Source of the DNA: Paenibacillus phocaeensis
GTDB lineage: Bacteria; Bacillota; Bacilli; Paenibacillales; Paenibacillaceae
Length of the DNA stretch: 64,000 bases
Reading direction: 5' to 3'
Assembly (NCBI RefSeq): GCF_900021165.1
Contig: NZ_FCOQ01000033.1
Coordinates: forward strand, 58,702-122,701
Shown: positions 1-9,240 of the stretch, in pieces
How the letters are laid out: each line of letters begins with the position of its first letter
How positions within the stretch are numbered: the stretch's first letter is position 1
Notes under the pieces: generated by a model
Told to the model about the DNA's origin: nothing
Databases searched by the model: none
Seen by the model: only the letters and a program-made list of their open reading frames with translations
Translations under genes and position numbers: made by a program

Positions 1-990
1 CTGGTCAGCGAGGTGATGCGGCGGTTGTCCAAGATCGATATCGACGGTATCATCGACGCCGGTTACATCGAGCAGTTCATCGAGGATCAACCGATCTCGC
101 CGTTTCCGCAAATTCAAAATACGGAACGGGCAGACAAAACCGTCGCCGCCCTGCTCGAAGGAAGGGTCGCCATTCTGGTGGACGGCTCCTCCTTTGCGCT
201 GATTGTTCCGGCTTTGTTCGACCAGTTTTTTCAAACCATCGACGACTATTCCGAACGGTTCCTGATCGCCAGCCTGCTGCGGTTTGTCCGGCTGATCGCC
301 TTGATTTTCTCTGTGTTTTTCCCGTCCCTGTATGTATCGGTCATCTCCTATAATCCCGAACTTCTGCCTACCGACTTTGCGGTAGCGATATCCGGGGGAC
401 GCGCGGGGGTTCCCTTCCCCGCCATGCTGGAGGTGCTGATTATGGAAGCATCGATGGAAGTGCTGCGAGAAGCCACCATACGCCTGCCGCAAATGATTGG
501 CGGCGCGCTGTCCATCGTTGGCGTTCTCGTCATCGGACAAGCTGCCGTTTCCGCTGGACTATCGAGCCCGATTACCGTGGTGATTGTCGCCCTGACGACG
601 ATCGGCTCTTTTGCAACCCCGGCCTATAATGCGGCCATCGCCATGCGAATGCTGCGCTTTCCGCTGATTGTGCTGGCCGGATTATTTGGACTATACGGGG
701 TAATGATCGGCAGTATATTCATCGTCAACCATTTATTATATCTGGAGTCGTTCGGGGTACCTTTCCTGCAATCCATCCTGACGAAACAAGCAGGTTTCAT
801 GGATACCCTGATTCGGGCCCCCCTGTGGTGGATGGGGAAACGCCCAAGCTACATCAACGCTGTAGATGATACACGACGCGCCGAAGGCACGTTCCAAGCG
901 AATTTTGATAAGATCTTTCAGCCGGAGGATAAAACCGATGCCAACCCTGAAGAAAATCAGCACGATTCAACTGGCCTTCGTCATCAGTAG
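1..990 (+). CDS. GerA-family spore germination protein (A subunit), 5' end outside window
   Basis: This is the C-terminal part of a GerA/GerKA-type germinant-receptor subunit, an inner spore membrane protein that works with a permease-like B subunit and a lipoprotein C subunit. The frame is open from base 1, so the gene starts upstream; about 329 codons are visible of a family length near 480-520. Typical stretches are the IDIDGII...YIEQFIED segment, the PFPAMLEVLIMEASMEVLRE helix, and several hydrophobic segments covering roughly residues 90-240 of the visible part, including GSFATPAYN. The B-subunit gene starts inside its 3' end. Which germinant it senses cannot be told from sequence. Confidence 0.93.
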   Translation: MVSEVMRRLSKIDIDGIIDAGYIEQFIEDQPISPFPQIQNTERADKTVAALLEGRVAILVDGSSFALIVPALFDQFFQTIDDYSERFLIASLLRFVRLIALIFSVFFPSLYVSVISYNPELLPTDFAVAISGGRAGVPFPAMLEVLIMEASMEVLREATIRLPQMIGGALSIVGVLVIGQAAVSAGLSSPITVVIVALTTIGSFATPAYNAAIAMRMLRFPLIVLAGLFGLYGVMIGSIFIVNHLLYLESFGVPFLQSILTKQAGFMDTLIRAPLWWMGKRPSYINAVDDTRRAEGTFQANFDKIFQPEDKTDANPEENQHDSTGLRHQ

Positions 991-2038
991 CACCGTTTTC
1001 GGGCCCTATGTGTTAACCCTTCCCCGAATCATCGCCGAGGTGTCCGGGACTAGCGCGCCGCTCATGACAATGGCGGGGACCTGCTGCGCTGCCTTCAGTC
1101 TGTTCGTCTTCACCCGGGTTAGCCAACGGTTCAGCGATCAGAATTTATTTGAGTACAGCCAGACCGTCATCGGGAAAGTGCCGGCCCTCTTCGCTAACTT
1201 CCTGGTGATGGCTTGCTTCTTCATCACTTCGGCCATGTTGTTTCGCCAGTTCGGCGAGGTGCTGACTACCGTTGTCTTCCGGAGCACCCCCATTGAAGTA
1301 AGCAGCCTGATGATCGTGATCCTAGTGGCTCTGTCCTGCCGGAGGGATCGGGTGAAATTCACCTATATTCACTTGTTTTATTGGCCCTTCGTGATGCTGC
1401 CCTTTCTGTTCGTCATCCTGGTATCCACCAAAGCGTTAGAGCCTTTAAATCTGCTCCCCCTGCTCGGCAATACAACACCAAAATGGCTGCCGTCGCTGAT
1501 CTTTCCGGCCTCCCTCTACCTGGGCTCCTTTATCATCACGATTCTGCTGCCAGTGACGGAGAAGCCGCGGCGAGCACTCCGGGGAGCCATGCTGGGCATT
1601 GGGGTCAGCGGGGGCTTGTACCTGTTGCTGGTCCTGACGACAATCGGCATTTTCGGTGTGCAGGAGACCCTCCTGCTGTCTTATCCGACGCTGGAAATGG
1701 CGCGTTCCATTGCGTTTGGCGGCGATGTGATCGAGCGGTTGGACGCGATCTTCATTATCCTGTGGGTCGTTAACGTATACACAACCTTGTTTTCCAGTTA
1801 CTACCTGACTTCTGTGTCCTTAAGCCATCTGTTCAAGCTCAAGGACCACCGTCTCGTGACGACGTTGCTGATTCCCTTCTCGTTTGGCGTTTCCCTGCTT
1901 CCGCAAGATCAGTTCCAACTGTACGCCATTTCCCGTATCACCGACGGAGCCGGCTATTTGTTTCTGACCGGCTACGCGCTTCTTCTGTGGGTCGTATCGG
2001 TCATCCGGCGCAAGGGGGTGTCGCCGCATGGATCCTAA
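938..2038 (+). CDS. GerB-family germination permease (B subunit)
   Basis: A 366-residue multi-pass membrane protein of the spore germination B-subunit family (APC-type fold), thought to bind the germinant. The reading frame is open further upstream, but ATG 938 is chosen because a GGAGG lies at 924-928 with nine bases of spacing and the protein then begins MPTLKKISTIQ, as in the family. Its start overlaps the A-subunit gene by 53 bp, implying tight translational coupling. About ten hydrophobic helices are visible, with the usual 'GPYVLTLPR' segment in helix 1. Its 3' end overlaps the C-subunit gene by 11 bp. Confidence 0.92.
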   Translation: MPTLKKISTIQLAFVISSTVFGPYVLTLPRIIAEVSGTSAPLMTMAGTCCAAFSLFVFTRVSQRFSDQNLFEYSQTVIGKVPALFANFLVMACFFITSAMLFRQFGEVLTTVVFRSTPIEVSSLMIVILVALSCRRDRVKFTYIHLFYWPFVMLPFLFVILVSTKALEPLNLLPLLGNTTPKWLPSLIFPASLYLGSFIITILLPVTEKPRRALRGAMLGIGVSGGLYLLLVLTTIGIFGVQETLLLSYPTLEMARSIAFGGDVIERLDAIFIILWVVNVYTTLFSSYYLTSVSLSHLFKLKDHRLVTTLLIPFSFGVSLLPQDQFQLYAISRITDGAGYLFLTGYALLLWVVSVIRRKGVSPHGS

Positions 2039-3254
2039 ACCACTCAAGCGTTGGATGCTTGGATGGCTAAGTTTAGCCATGGCGCTTCAACTCACGGGCT
2101 GCTGGGATCAGGTCGAAATTGAGAACCGTGCCCTCGTGCTTGGCCTGGCCATTGATGAGGCACCTCCCGAAAGTGTGAAGAAGGAGCCGTTGGTCACGCA
2201 TGACACGACGGAAAAGCTGCCGAAAAGGATGCTTCGCGTCACAGCCCAAATCGCGGTTCCCGGCCGGGTTCCCCTTGGCCCCAGCGGCGGGGGTATGGGA
2301 AGCGGCAACGATGGGGAGAGTCCGGTTTGGGTTGTTCAGGTTTACGGGCACAGCCTGGACGATGCGCTCAATAATCTGCAGCAGGAAATTGCCGATCCCA
2401 AATATCTCATTCACTTGCGGGTCATCGTGATCAGCAAGGGGGTAGCCCGGGACGGACTGGACGAATTAAGCGATTATCTGCGGCGGAATCCGGAAGTGCG
2501 CCGACGCACTTGGCTGCTCGTCTCCGAACATGAAGCCGCCGAGCTCATGAAGGTGGCCCCCCCGCTCGAACGTGTGCCGACGCTATACCTTCAAGCTATG
2601 GTAGAGAAAGCCGTGAATATGGGGAAATTGCCGCCCAATTATCTAGGGGAATTCTGGATTGAAGAATCAAATTGGGGCCAGGACGGGTATTTACCTTACG
2701 TGACCATTCACGGCGAGGAGAATATCCTCATCGAAGGTTTAGCCTATTTCAGCGGGGGGCGGCTTGTCGGAACCTGCAGTGCGATTGAAATCGGGGGATA
2801 CATGGCGATCAAAGGGTTTAATCCCGGGGGATACTCCGTCTTGTTGCCGATTCCCGGACAAGGTTATGTTGTGGTCAAAATTACGGAGCGGCACGCCACA
2901 ACCGATGTTCGCATCGAAGAGGGGAAACCCCATGTCTACCTTAATATGCACGTAGAAGGATTGCTGGACGAGCACTACGACTCGGGACAAGACATGAACT
3001 CCGAGCAGGAGATCGACCGGATTGAGGAAGTGTTTGATCAGAAAGCGACGGCCGTGATCCAAAAGTTATTGAAGCAAACCCAGCGCGACCAATCCGATAT
3101 TTTTGGTTTCGGCGAATACGTAAGGGCCCTCCACCCCGGCTTCTGGAAACGAAATATCCATGAGAAAAGGGACTGGGAACGCATGTACGCGGATCTCCCG
3201 TTATCCATCCACATGAACATAACCATTCGCCGAACCGGCTTAAAAGCAAAGTAG
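2028..3254 (+). CDS. Ger(x)C-family germination lipoprotein (C subunit)
   Basis: A 408-residue lipoprotein of the GerAC/GerKC family, third component of the germinant receptor. The signal peptide ends in a lipobox LTGCWD with the lipidated cysteine at residue 25, followed by the family hallmark WDQVEIENRALVLGLAID. The C-terminal third (from about residue 220) contains the family's GLAYFSGGRLVG and the late EIDRIEE...ATAVIQKLLKQTQ helix. It overlaps the end of the permease gene. Gene order A-B-C is the classic gerA-type operon order. Confidence 0.94.
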   Translation: MDPKPLKRWMLGWLSLAMALQLTGCWDQVEIENRALVLGLAIDEAPPESVKKEPLVTHDTTEKLPKRMLRVTAQIAVPGRVPLGPSGGGMGSGNDGESPVWVVQVYGHSLDDALNNLQQEIADPKYLIHLRVIVISKGVARDGLDELSDYLRRNPEVRRRTWLLVSEHEAAELMKVAPPLERVPTLYLQAMVEKAVNMGKLPPNYLGEFWIEESNWGQDGYLPYVTIHGEENILIEGLAYFSGGRLVGTCSAIEIGGYMAIKGFNPGGYSVLLPIPGQGYVVVKITERHATTDVRIEEGKPHVYLNMHVEGLLDEHYDSGQDMNSEQEIDRIEEVFDQKATAVIQKLLKQTQRDQSDIFGFGEYVRALHPGFWKRNIHEKRDWERMYADLPLSIHMNITIRRTGLKAK

Positions 3255-3265
3255 GAGGGATTGTC

Positions 3266-3454
3266 ATGATTCGCGCGCTCGCTTATACCTCTGCCCTGTT
3301 CCTGGTGTCCGGCCTGATCTTGCTTCTGGTAGACAGCTTGATCTACAAGATCCAGCACATGGATAAGGAGCGGACATTAGCCCGGATTCTCGGGTGGACC
3401 CAGCTGTCCCTGGCGGGTGCCTCTTTTCTGGCTTATCTGCTGCTGGAACTGTAG
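3266..3454 (+). CDS. Small two-helix membrane protein in the ger operon
   Basis: A 62-residue protein with two predicted membrane segments (about residues 5-25 and 42-61) separated by a charged loop KIQHMDKERTLAR. It starts 11 bp after the C-subunit gene behind a strong AGGAGGG ribosome binding site, so it is very likely translated with the receptor. I do not recognise a family with confidence. Some germination operons carry a small extra membrane subunit (D-type), which this may resemble by position, but no sequence motif proves that role. Confidence 0.75.
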   Translation: MIRALAYTSALFLVSGLILLLVDSLIYKIQHMDKERTLARILGWTQLSLAGASFLAYLLLEL

Positions 3455-3544
3455 GCTTTGGCCAAGGCCGGTTATGGTACCGCCGGGTTACACATGGTAT
3501 ATTGAGTCTAGTACAAACCTCATTAGGATGGAGAATCAGGATTC

Positions 3545-5002
3545 ATGAAAGAACGCAAAAATTCCGGGAGCCGCCCGGGAAACAAAATGCAGGCACGGCC
3601 TAAGCCCGCCATCGCCAAGCGGGAACAGGCCGATGAGGTGCGTTCCGGCGACCGCATTGTCGTCACGATCAAGCGGCTGGGCATTAATGGCGAGGGCGTT
3701 GGTTATTACCGGCGCAAAGCCGTTTTCGTCGAAGGGGGAATTCCCGGCGAAGTCATTAAAGCGGAAGTCACCCGCGTAGAGAATAAATTCATTACCGCCG
3801 CAATTCGGGAAATCGAGAAGCGCTCTCCGCATCGAGTTGATGCGCCTTGCCCGGTGTTCGGCATTTGCGGCGGCTGCCAAATCCAGCACATGTCCTATGA
3901 GGGACAACTCGCCGGCAAAGAAGACCTCCTCCGCGAGGCGTTCTCGCGTTATGCAGGCCTGCAGGACGTGCGCCTCAAACCGATGCTCGGCATGGACCAT
4001 CCCTGGGGGTACCGCAATAAAGCGCAGCTTCAATTAGGCATGGCCCAGGAAGGCATGATCGCCGGTCTGTATGCGGCCGACTCCCACAAGCTGATCGATA
4101 TAACCGGCTGTCCGATCCAGCATCCGAAGGTGAACGAAGCGGTGGACAAGACGCGAAACGTGCTGCAGCGCCTGGGGATTCCAGTTTATAAGGAGAAGAG
4201 TAGCCAAGGGCTCGTCCGCACGATCGTCGTCCGCGTCGGCTACCAGTCCGGTCAACTCCAGGTCACGCTCGTGACCGCCAGCGACAAGCTGCCGCGCCGG
4301 GAAGAGTTGATTAAGGAGCTGCGACTGGCCATGCCGGAGTTGACCAGTCTGGCGATGAACGTGAATCCGAAGAACACCTCGCTTGTGTTCGGCAACCGGA
4401 CGGAGATTCTCTGGGGAGCGGACAGCATTCAGGAATCGCTGGGCGACCTGGAATTCACCTTATCTCCCCGCGCCTTCTTCCAACTGAATCCGCTGCAGAC
4501 GATCAAGCTGTACGAATCCGTCCGTGCGGCTGCCGGTTTAACCGGCCGGGAAACGGTCGTCGACGCGTATTGCGGCACCGGCACAATCGGATTGTGGCTG
4601 GCCCCTTACGCCAAGGAAGTCCGCGGCATCGAGTCGATTCCCGAAGCCGTGGAGGATGCCAAGGCCAATGCCGCACGCAACGGGCGAAGCAACGCCGCGT
4701 TCTACGCGGGGGCTGCCGAGGAGCTTCTTCCCCGCTGGGTGAAGTCCGGATTCAAGCCGGACGTCATCGTTGCCGACCCGCCGCGTACCGGCCTCGATCC
4801 CCGCTTCCTCGAAGCGGTGCTGAAAACCAAGCCCAAGCATTTTGTCTATGTCTCCTGCAACCCGTCTACCTTGGCGAAGGATTGCAAAGTGCTGCTGGAC
4901 GGCGGTTACGCCATCGAATGGGTTCAGCCGGTAGACATGTTCCCGCAGACGAGTCATGTAGAGTGTACAGTGTTGCTAAAATGGAAAGGGGCTAACGATT
5001 AA
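3545..5002 (+). CDS. rlmD: 23S rRNA (uracil-C5)-methyltransferase, RlmD/RlmCD family
   Basis: A 485-residue SAM-dependent enzyme making 5-methyluridine in 23S rRNA. An N-terminal TRAM domain (about 30-90) is followed by four cysteines placed for a 4Fe-4S cluster: Cys102, Cys108, Cys111 and Cys189. The Rossmann methyltransferase domain has the SAM loop VVDAYCGTGTIG, the DPPRTGLD motif, the catalytic cysteine Cys438 in YVSCNPSTLAKD and the general base Glu473 in HVECTVLL. In Bacillus the single homologue modifies two uridines (RlmCD); which positions are used here is unknown. An intrinsic terminator follows. Confidence 0.95.
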   Translation: MKERKNSGSRPGNKMQARPKPAIAKREQADEVRSGDRIVVTIKRLGINGEGVGYYRRKAVFVEGGIPGEVIKAEVTRVENKFITAAIREIEKRSPHRVDAPCPVFGICGGCQIQHMSYEGQLAGKEDLLREAFSRYAGLQDVRLKPMLGMDHPWGYRNKAQLQLGMAQEGMIAGLYAADSHKLIDITGCPIQHPKVNEAVDKTRNVLQRLGIPVYKEKSSQGLVRTIVVRVGYQSGQLQVTLVTASDKLPRREELIKELRLAMPELTSLAMNVNPKNTSLVFGNRTEILWGADSIQESLGDLEFTLSPRAFFQLNPLQTIKLYESVRAAAGLTGRETVVDAYCGTGTIGLWLAPYAKEVRGIESIPEAVEDAKANAARNGRSNAAFYAGAAEELLPRWVKSGFKPDVIVADPPRTGLDPRFLEAVLKTKPKHFVYVSCNPSTLAKDCKVLLDGGYAIEWVQPVDMFPQTSHVECTVLLKWKGAND

Positions 5003-5061
5003 GCCCCCTGCAATAATTCATTTATGTTCAGTTTTGCAAATAACTTGATTTGCTTTTGAAA

Positions 5062-5090
5062 GGCACGGAATTGTTCTTCCGTGTCTTTTT
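5062..5090 (+). terminator. Intrinsic terminator after rlmD
   Basis: A 9-bp stem (GGCACGGAA with TTCCGTGTC, one G-U pair) with a six-base loop is followed by five T residues. It lies 60 bp after the rlmD stop codon. Confidence 0.85.
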
Positions 5091-5161
5091 GCGTTTCGAA
5101 AATGGCCTCGCGGAGACATTTTGTTTACAAGTTAGACGGCTCGTATTGACATGTGTCCTCT

Positions 5162-5177
5162 ATACTCGAAAGAGTAT
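5162..5177. promoter_or_regulatory. Inverted repeat ATACTC-GAAA-GAGTAT upstream of truncated binding-protein gene
   Basis: Perfect 6-bp arms around GAAA, 33 bp upstream of the start at 5211. It could be an operator or a short hairpin; nothing shows which protein would bind. Confidence 0.4.
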
Positions 5178-5210
5178 CAATCAGAATGATCCAGAAAGGA
5201 AAAAATCACG

Positions 5211-6113
5211 ATGACAAAAATGAAAAGAATGATTGTACTGATAACCTGCCTGCTTATCGTTGTGATGGCCGGGTGCAGCGGCAACAACCGTGCGGGGAAT
5301 AGCAGCGGAACTGGAGGACAGGGATTGCAGGGAACGCAAACGGAGGCTCCGGCAAATCCGGAACACCCGACAGCAATGCCCCCACCGGATCCTAACAAAC
5401 AGAGCACCCTTGTTTTCACCATGTATAAATACGATCCCTACCTTCAGGATGCGAAGAATGCTTACGAGAAAAAGCACCCGAATACTAAGATTGATTTGAG
5501 ATACACCATTAAAAATGGAAGCGAAGACGTTTCCGGAGTTAAGGAGGAGCAATTTCAATCCACCTTGATTGCGGATTTTCTGAAGGGCGAAGGCCCCGAC
5601 ATGGTTGTGATGGACAACTTGCCCTCAAGTAAATATGTCGGTAAAGGTTTGCTCGCGGATGTGGGCCGAATGATGAGCAGTGACCCTGCATTCCCGACAG
5701 AGCAATATTTCCAGAACATATTGAACAATTTGAAAGAAAGCGATGGCGGTTTGTATGCCGTGCCGTTATCGTTCTCCTTGTCCGCATGGTTGGGAGATCA
5801 GGATGCATTGGAGAAGTCAGGCGTGAAATTTGACGACAAAACCTGGACCTGGAATCAATTCATCGACACAGGAAAGGCGCTATCCCAATTGGAAGGCAAC
5901 AAGTACGCGCTTGTTACAAAAGCACCGGAAGTTTTGTTGTTCGATAGGGTCAGTACCAGCTACCCTCTTCTTATGGCGCAGACCATTTGGAGAAAATCTT
6001 TGAACCTTATTATCGGGCAGGACAGGCCAACACGGATTCGGCAAGTGTCGGACTCGGTCTCAGCATATGCAAAGGCATTGTGGATGAGCACCGGGGCCGC
6101 ATTCGGATATTAA
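5211..6113 (+). pseudogene. Truncated extracellular solute-binding protein (family 1), fused to foreign tail
   Basis: The first ~245 residues are a carbohydrate-type ABC binding lipoprotein: signal peptide with lipobox VMAGCSG (Cys22), a linker rich in Gly/Pro/Thr, then TLVFTMYKYDPYLQDAKNAYEKKHPNTKI, GEGPDMVVMDNL and the family's DKTWTWNQFID. Full-length relatives have about 400-550 residues. After about position 5945 the protein makes no sense as a binding protein, and a different frame over the same DNA encodes the end of a histidine kinase. The gene therefore looks like a deletion fusion. The product would lack the C-terminal lobe and probably does not work. Confidence 0.8.
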
Positions 6114-6166
6114 GCGATAAAGGGCATACGCATGTGGATATGGACTTTCCGCTCGCGAAAGCTTAA
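5948..6166 (+). pseudogene. C-terminal remnant of a sensor histidine kinase
   Basis: In the frame entered after the TAG at 5945-5947, the DNA reads LEKIFEPYYRAGQ, then SVGLGLSICKGIVDEHRG, and ends DMDFPLAKA with TAA at 6164-6166. That is the F box, G2 box and final strand of a HATPase_c domain. No start, H box or N box is present. It overlaps the 3' end of the truncated binding-protein frame, so the breakpoint lies near 5945. Confidence 0.8.
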
Positions 6167-6178
6167 GAGGGGATGACG

Positions 6179-7309
6179 ATGAAAAGACAACTCTGCTTGT
6201 GTGCATTACTTGCTGTCTGCTTCTTGCTGACCGGCTGCTTGGGAGCGCCGCGAACGGAAACCATTATTTTGAATGATGCGGAGCAGCAGCCGTCTGGCGA
6301 AGAAGCTTCGCCTTTTACGGTGCAAACGACCTATTTCGTACTGGATGGACAAGGGGAAGACATCTATCCGATTGGATGGATCGACGCCGATGCGCTGCTC
6401 GCATTTACGCCCGAGTATCCGTCCCGGTCTCGTTTGGATCGAGTGAGCCAGCCATATACTTCCCGCCAGAAATTGTCGGATATAGACGTATTCACCTATC
6501 CCCAGAACAGCCTCGTCATTTCGCCAGATCGGCGAAAGGTCGCTTATATAAGTCTGACCGGCAACGTATTGCAACTAAACTTGCATTCTCTTGATAACAG
6601 CGGGAATCTACGCATTGAAACCACTAAAAACAAGCAACTCTTAAATGCACGGATATCGTGGTCAAGCAACGGCCGCTTCCTCTGTTATACAACTGACAAC
6701 GAGGTGGAAAAGACTATTCAGCTGCATGTCTACGATACGATAGAAGGAAGCGCAAGAGGGTACTCTCTTCCGCTTGCGCATGAGAATGAACTCGTCTCCT
6801 CGGTTTATGTTTCGGATGATGGCGAGACCGCAGTCATTGTCAAGCGAATGGATCAAGACTCTGTGCTGGAATTGGGTGAATTGAAGGGAAATAAATTCAT
6901 CAGCCAATACTGTCATCCCATAAGCAATGAAGACGGGGTAGAATGGATTCATCAAGAACAAATCGCCTTTGTTGGGACAGACGGAATGTTGTATGCTTAC
7001 GATCAGCGCAATAATGCCCTTTCGGTTTTGCTGAACGATATCAAACAATTCCGCCTGTCGAGTGACCGCAAATTTATTGCCTATACACAGGACGACGGCG
7101 ATGCGGTTTATGCCGGCAGTATATACGGCAACAATGTGTTGAATATGAAACAAATCTATAAGGGAATCGTACCCTACCAAATGGTTTGGAGCCCGGACAA
7201 CGGTAAATTGCTGATCATCGGTTCAACTCTAAAAGAGCAGGCAAAGTTAAATCAATATACACAGATGAAGTACCAGAGTCTGGTCATTGAATTCAAAGGA
7301 AGCTACTAG
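6179..7309 (+). CDS. Lipoprotein with beta-propeller-like repeats
   Basis: A 376-residue lipoprotein: MKRQLCLCALLAVCFLLTGC gives a lipidated cysteine at residue 20. The rest has repeated segments such as SPDRRKVAYISLTGNV, SWSSNGRFLCYTTDNE, SSDRKFIAYTQDD and SPDNGKLLIIGS, typical of TolB/WD40-like propeller blades. ATG 6179 fits the GAGGGG ribosome binding site better than ATG 6173. It starts 12 bp after the histidine kinase remnant, so it probably once belonged to a sensor-kinase operon as an extracytoplasmic accessory protein. No specific function can be assigned. Confidence 0.7.
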   Translation: MKRQLCLCALLAVCFLLTGCLGAPRTETIILNDAEQQPSGEEASPFTVQTTYFVLDGQGEDIYPIGWIDADALLAFTPEYPSRSRLDRVSQPYTSRQKLSDIDVFTYPQNSLVISPDRRKVAYISLTGNVLQLNLHSLDNSGNLRIETTKNKQLLNARISWSSNGRFLCYTTDNEVEKTIQLHVYDTIEGSARGYSLPLAHENELVSSVYVSDDGETAVIVKRMDQDSVLELGELKGNKFISQYCHPISNEDGVEWIHQEQIAFVGTDGMLYAYDQRNNALSVLLNDIKQFRLSSDRKFIAYTQDDGDAVYAGSIYGNNVLNMKQIYKGIVPYQMVWSPDNGKLLIIGSTLKEQAKLNQYTQMKYQSLVIEFKGSY

Positions 7310-7381
7310 AGATGAACGGGCCGAGCAATAGGCAGGCGAATCCCGAGAATCTCGCCAAATGACCTGCGGAACATAGCTTTC

Positions 7382-8135
7382 TTAAAGTAAATGTCCGCCG
7401 GACACTTCGATATCCTGGGCTGTAACCCAGCCGAAATCATCGGACAATAAGTTTACAATGACCTTCGCCATATCTTCGGGTTGGCCGATTCTGCCAAATA
7501 CAGATTGCTCAGCCAGCGGCTTGATGAATTCAGGATGTTTATCGAATGCTCCATCGCCAAAATTGCTGTGCGTAGGACCGGGCGAGATGGCATTGACCCG
7601 AATTTGGCGAGGTGCAAGTTCTTTGGCGATGTAACGGGTCCAGGTTGAGAATGCTGCTTTTAACGAGCCGTAGACGGAGTACCCCGGAAATGACTGGTTT
7701 TTGGATGAACTCGTGGTATTTACAATAGCTCCCGCATCCTCCATGAATTCGACAAGTTGTTGGGATAAAAAAATCGGTCCTTTGAAGTTCGTATTAAGGA
7801 TCTTGTCGAAGTATTCATGGCTCATCTCAGTTAACATCATTGGCCCCGACCCCGCCATTATTAACTAGGTAATCAAAAGTCGTTCTGTTCCAAATGTCCA
7901 GGAGGCTCTTTTTCACTTCTAGAACAAAACCTTCGAATGTTGATATTTGAGTCAAATCCAGCTTCAGCGCATATGCCCGAACGCCTTGATTCTTCTCAAT
8001 TTCTTTAACGACAGCTTCTGCCCGGTCCTTATAGGAATTGTATGTGAGAATGACGCTAATTCCGCGCTTGCCAAGCTCAAGCGCCGTCGCTTTCCCAATG
8101 CCATTACTTCCACCTGTTACAATTGCAATTTTCAT
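7382..8135 (-). pseudogene. Short-chain dehydrogenase/reductase, single frameshift
   Basis: An SDR read in two overlapping frames. The N-terminal part (start ATG at 8135 behind AGGAGG) has the NAD(P)-binding GGSNGIG motif and runs to LVNN. The C-terminal part has the YGSLK active-site motif, the VNAISPGPT loop and the typical ending VSGGHLL. One extra base in the GGCGGGG run near 7854-7856 explains the break: removing one G restores VNNAG. It is either an inactivated gene or a sequencing error. It is divergent from the AraC regulator at 8353, an arrangement in which the regulator often controls the reductase. Confidence 0.85.
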
Positions 8136-8352
8136 AAGATCCTCCTTGTTTGGTGTTCGTTCTGGCTTCAATTTTAGTTGTATCTATTGAAGAAATATAG
8201 ACCTAATAATGCCTTTTGATTGCCTAAAAACACCACCTTACTTTTCGACGAACCCGGAACACCCTTTATATTTGTTGAGCAAATAGCCTAAAAATATCAA
8301 AGAATCTTAGAACTGTGTTGAGGGATATGAAATCGTATGATAAGATAAGCGC

Positions 8353-9240
8353 ATGAATAACGTCCTTGATGAAATTATTGATCTAATGAAAGACGCAGGA
8401 ACTCGACAGACTGAAACCGGAGTACCGGGGCTAAGTATGATTAAGGGAGATATCCCCGCTCATCAGCTTGCAGCGCTCTACGAGCCGATGATTGGTTTTA
8501 CGGTTCAAGGAACAAAGATTCTTTCAATCGGGGGACATAACACTGATCTGAAAGGGCCGTCATATTACGTGTTGCCCGTGCATGTTCCTGCAACGGCAAG
8601 CGTACATCCGGACCGTCATGGCCGTCCTTACATGTCCCTTGGTCTCAAGTTGAATCAGAATGTTCTACAAAGTTTATTAAGAGATCTTCCTGAAGATCTA
8701 TTACCGACAGCTTCCAAGCATTTCGCAGCTTGTGAAATGGACATTGAATTTATGGAGGCATGGCTGCGCTTAATACGATTATCGAAAACACCAAAAGATA
8801 TTCCGGCTCTTGCACCGGCTTATGAGCGTGAAATCTTATATCGCGTTCTAATGGGACCACAAGGGTGGTATCTGAGACAGCTTGGTCTGCGGGAAAGTAA
8901 TTTATCGAAAATGTCCGATATTGTTCAGTGGTTTCGTGATAACTTTATGAGGCCAATAGATATTGGCGAGATAGCATCAAAATCTGGTATGGCTGTAAAT
9001 ACTTTTCACCGTCAGTTCAAAAGGGCAACGGGTTTAAGTCCAATTCAATTTCAAAAGCAATTAAGGCTTCTGGAGGCTAGAAACCTCATAGCATTCGAGG
9101 GCTATCCAGTAGCAAGTGCCGCATATCAAGTTGGTTATCAAAGCCCCTCACAGTTTAATCGCGAGTACTCTCGCTTCTTCGGTTCATCTCCAGCCCGGGA
9201 CACTGAGAACCTAAGACGAATCGAAAGCACGAGGGGCTAG
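8353..9240 (+). CDS. AraC-family transcriptional regulator
   Basis: A 295-residue regulator with an N-terminal AraC_N-type cupin domain (about residues 20-170; PGLSMIKGDIPA, YEPMIGFTVQGTK) and a C-terminal double helix-turn-helix (about 190-285; FHRQFKRATGLSPIQFQKQLRLLEAR and ASAAYQVGYQSPSQFNREYSRFFG). The layout resembles regulators that sit beside and control aldehyde or ketone reductases. The divergent neighbour is the frameshifted SDR. Its stop overlaps the convergent gene at 9237 by four bases. Confidence 0.9.
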   Translation: MNNVLDEIIDLMKDAGTRQTETGVPGLSMIKGDIPAHQLAALYEPMIGFTVQGTKILSIGGHNTDLKGPSYYVLPVHVPATASVHPDRHGRPYMSLGLKLNQNVLQSLLRDLPEDLLPTASKHFAACEMDIEFMEAWLRLIRLSKTPKDIPALAPAYEREILYRVLMGPQGWYLRQLGLRESNLSKMSDIVQWFRDNFMRPIDIGEIASKSGMAVNTFHRQFKRATGLSPIQFQKQLRLLEARNLIAFEGYPVASAAYQVGYQSPSQFNREYSRFFGSSPARDTENLRRIESTRG

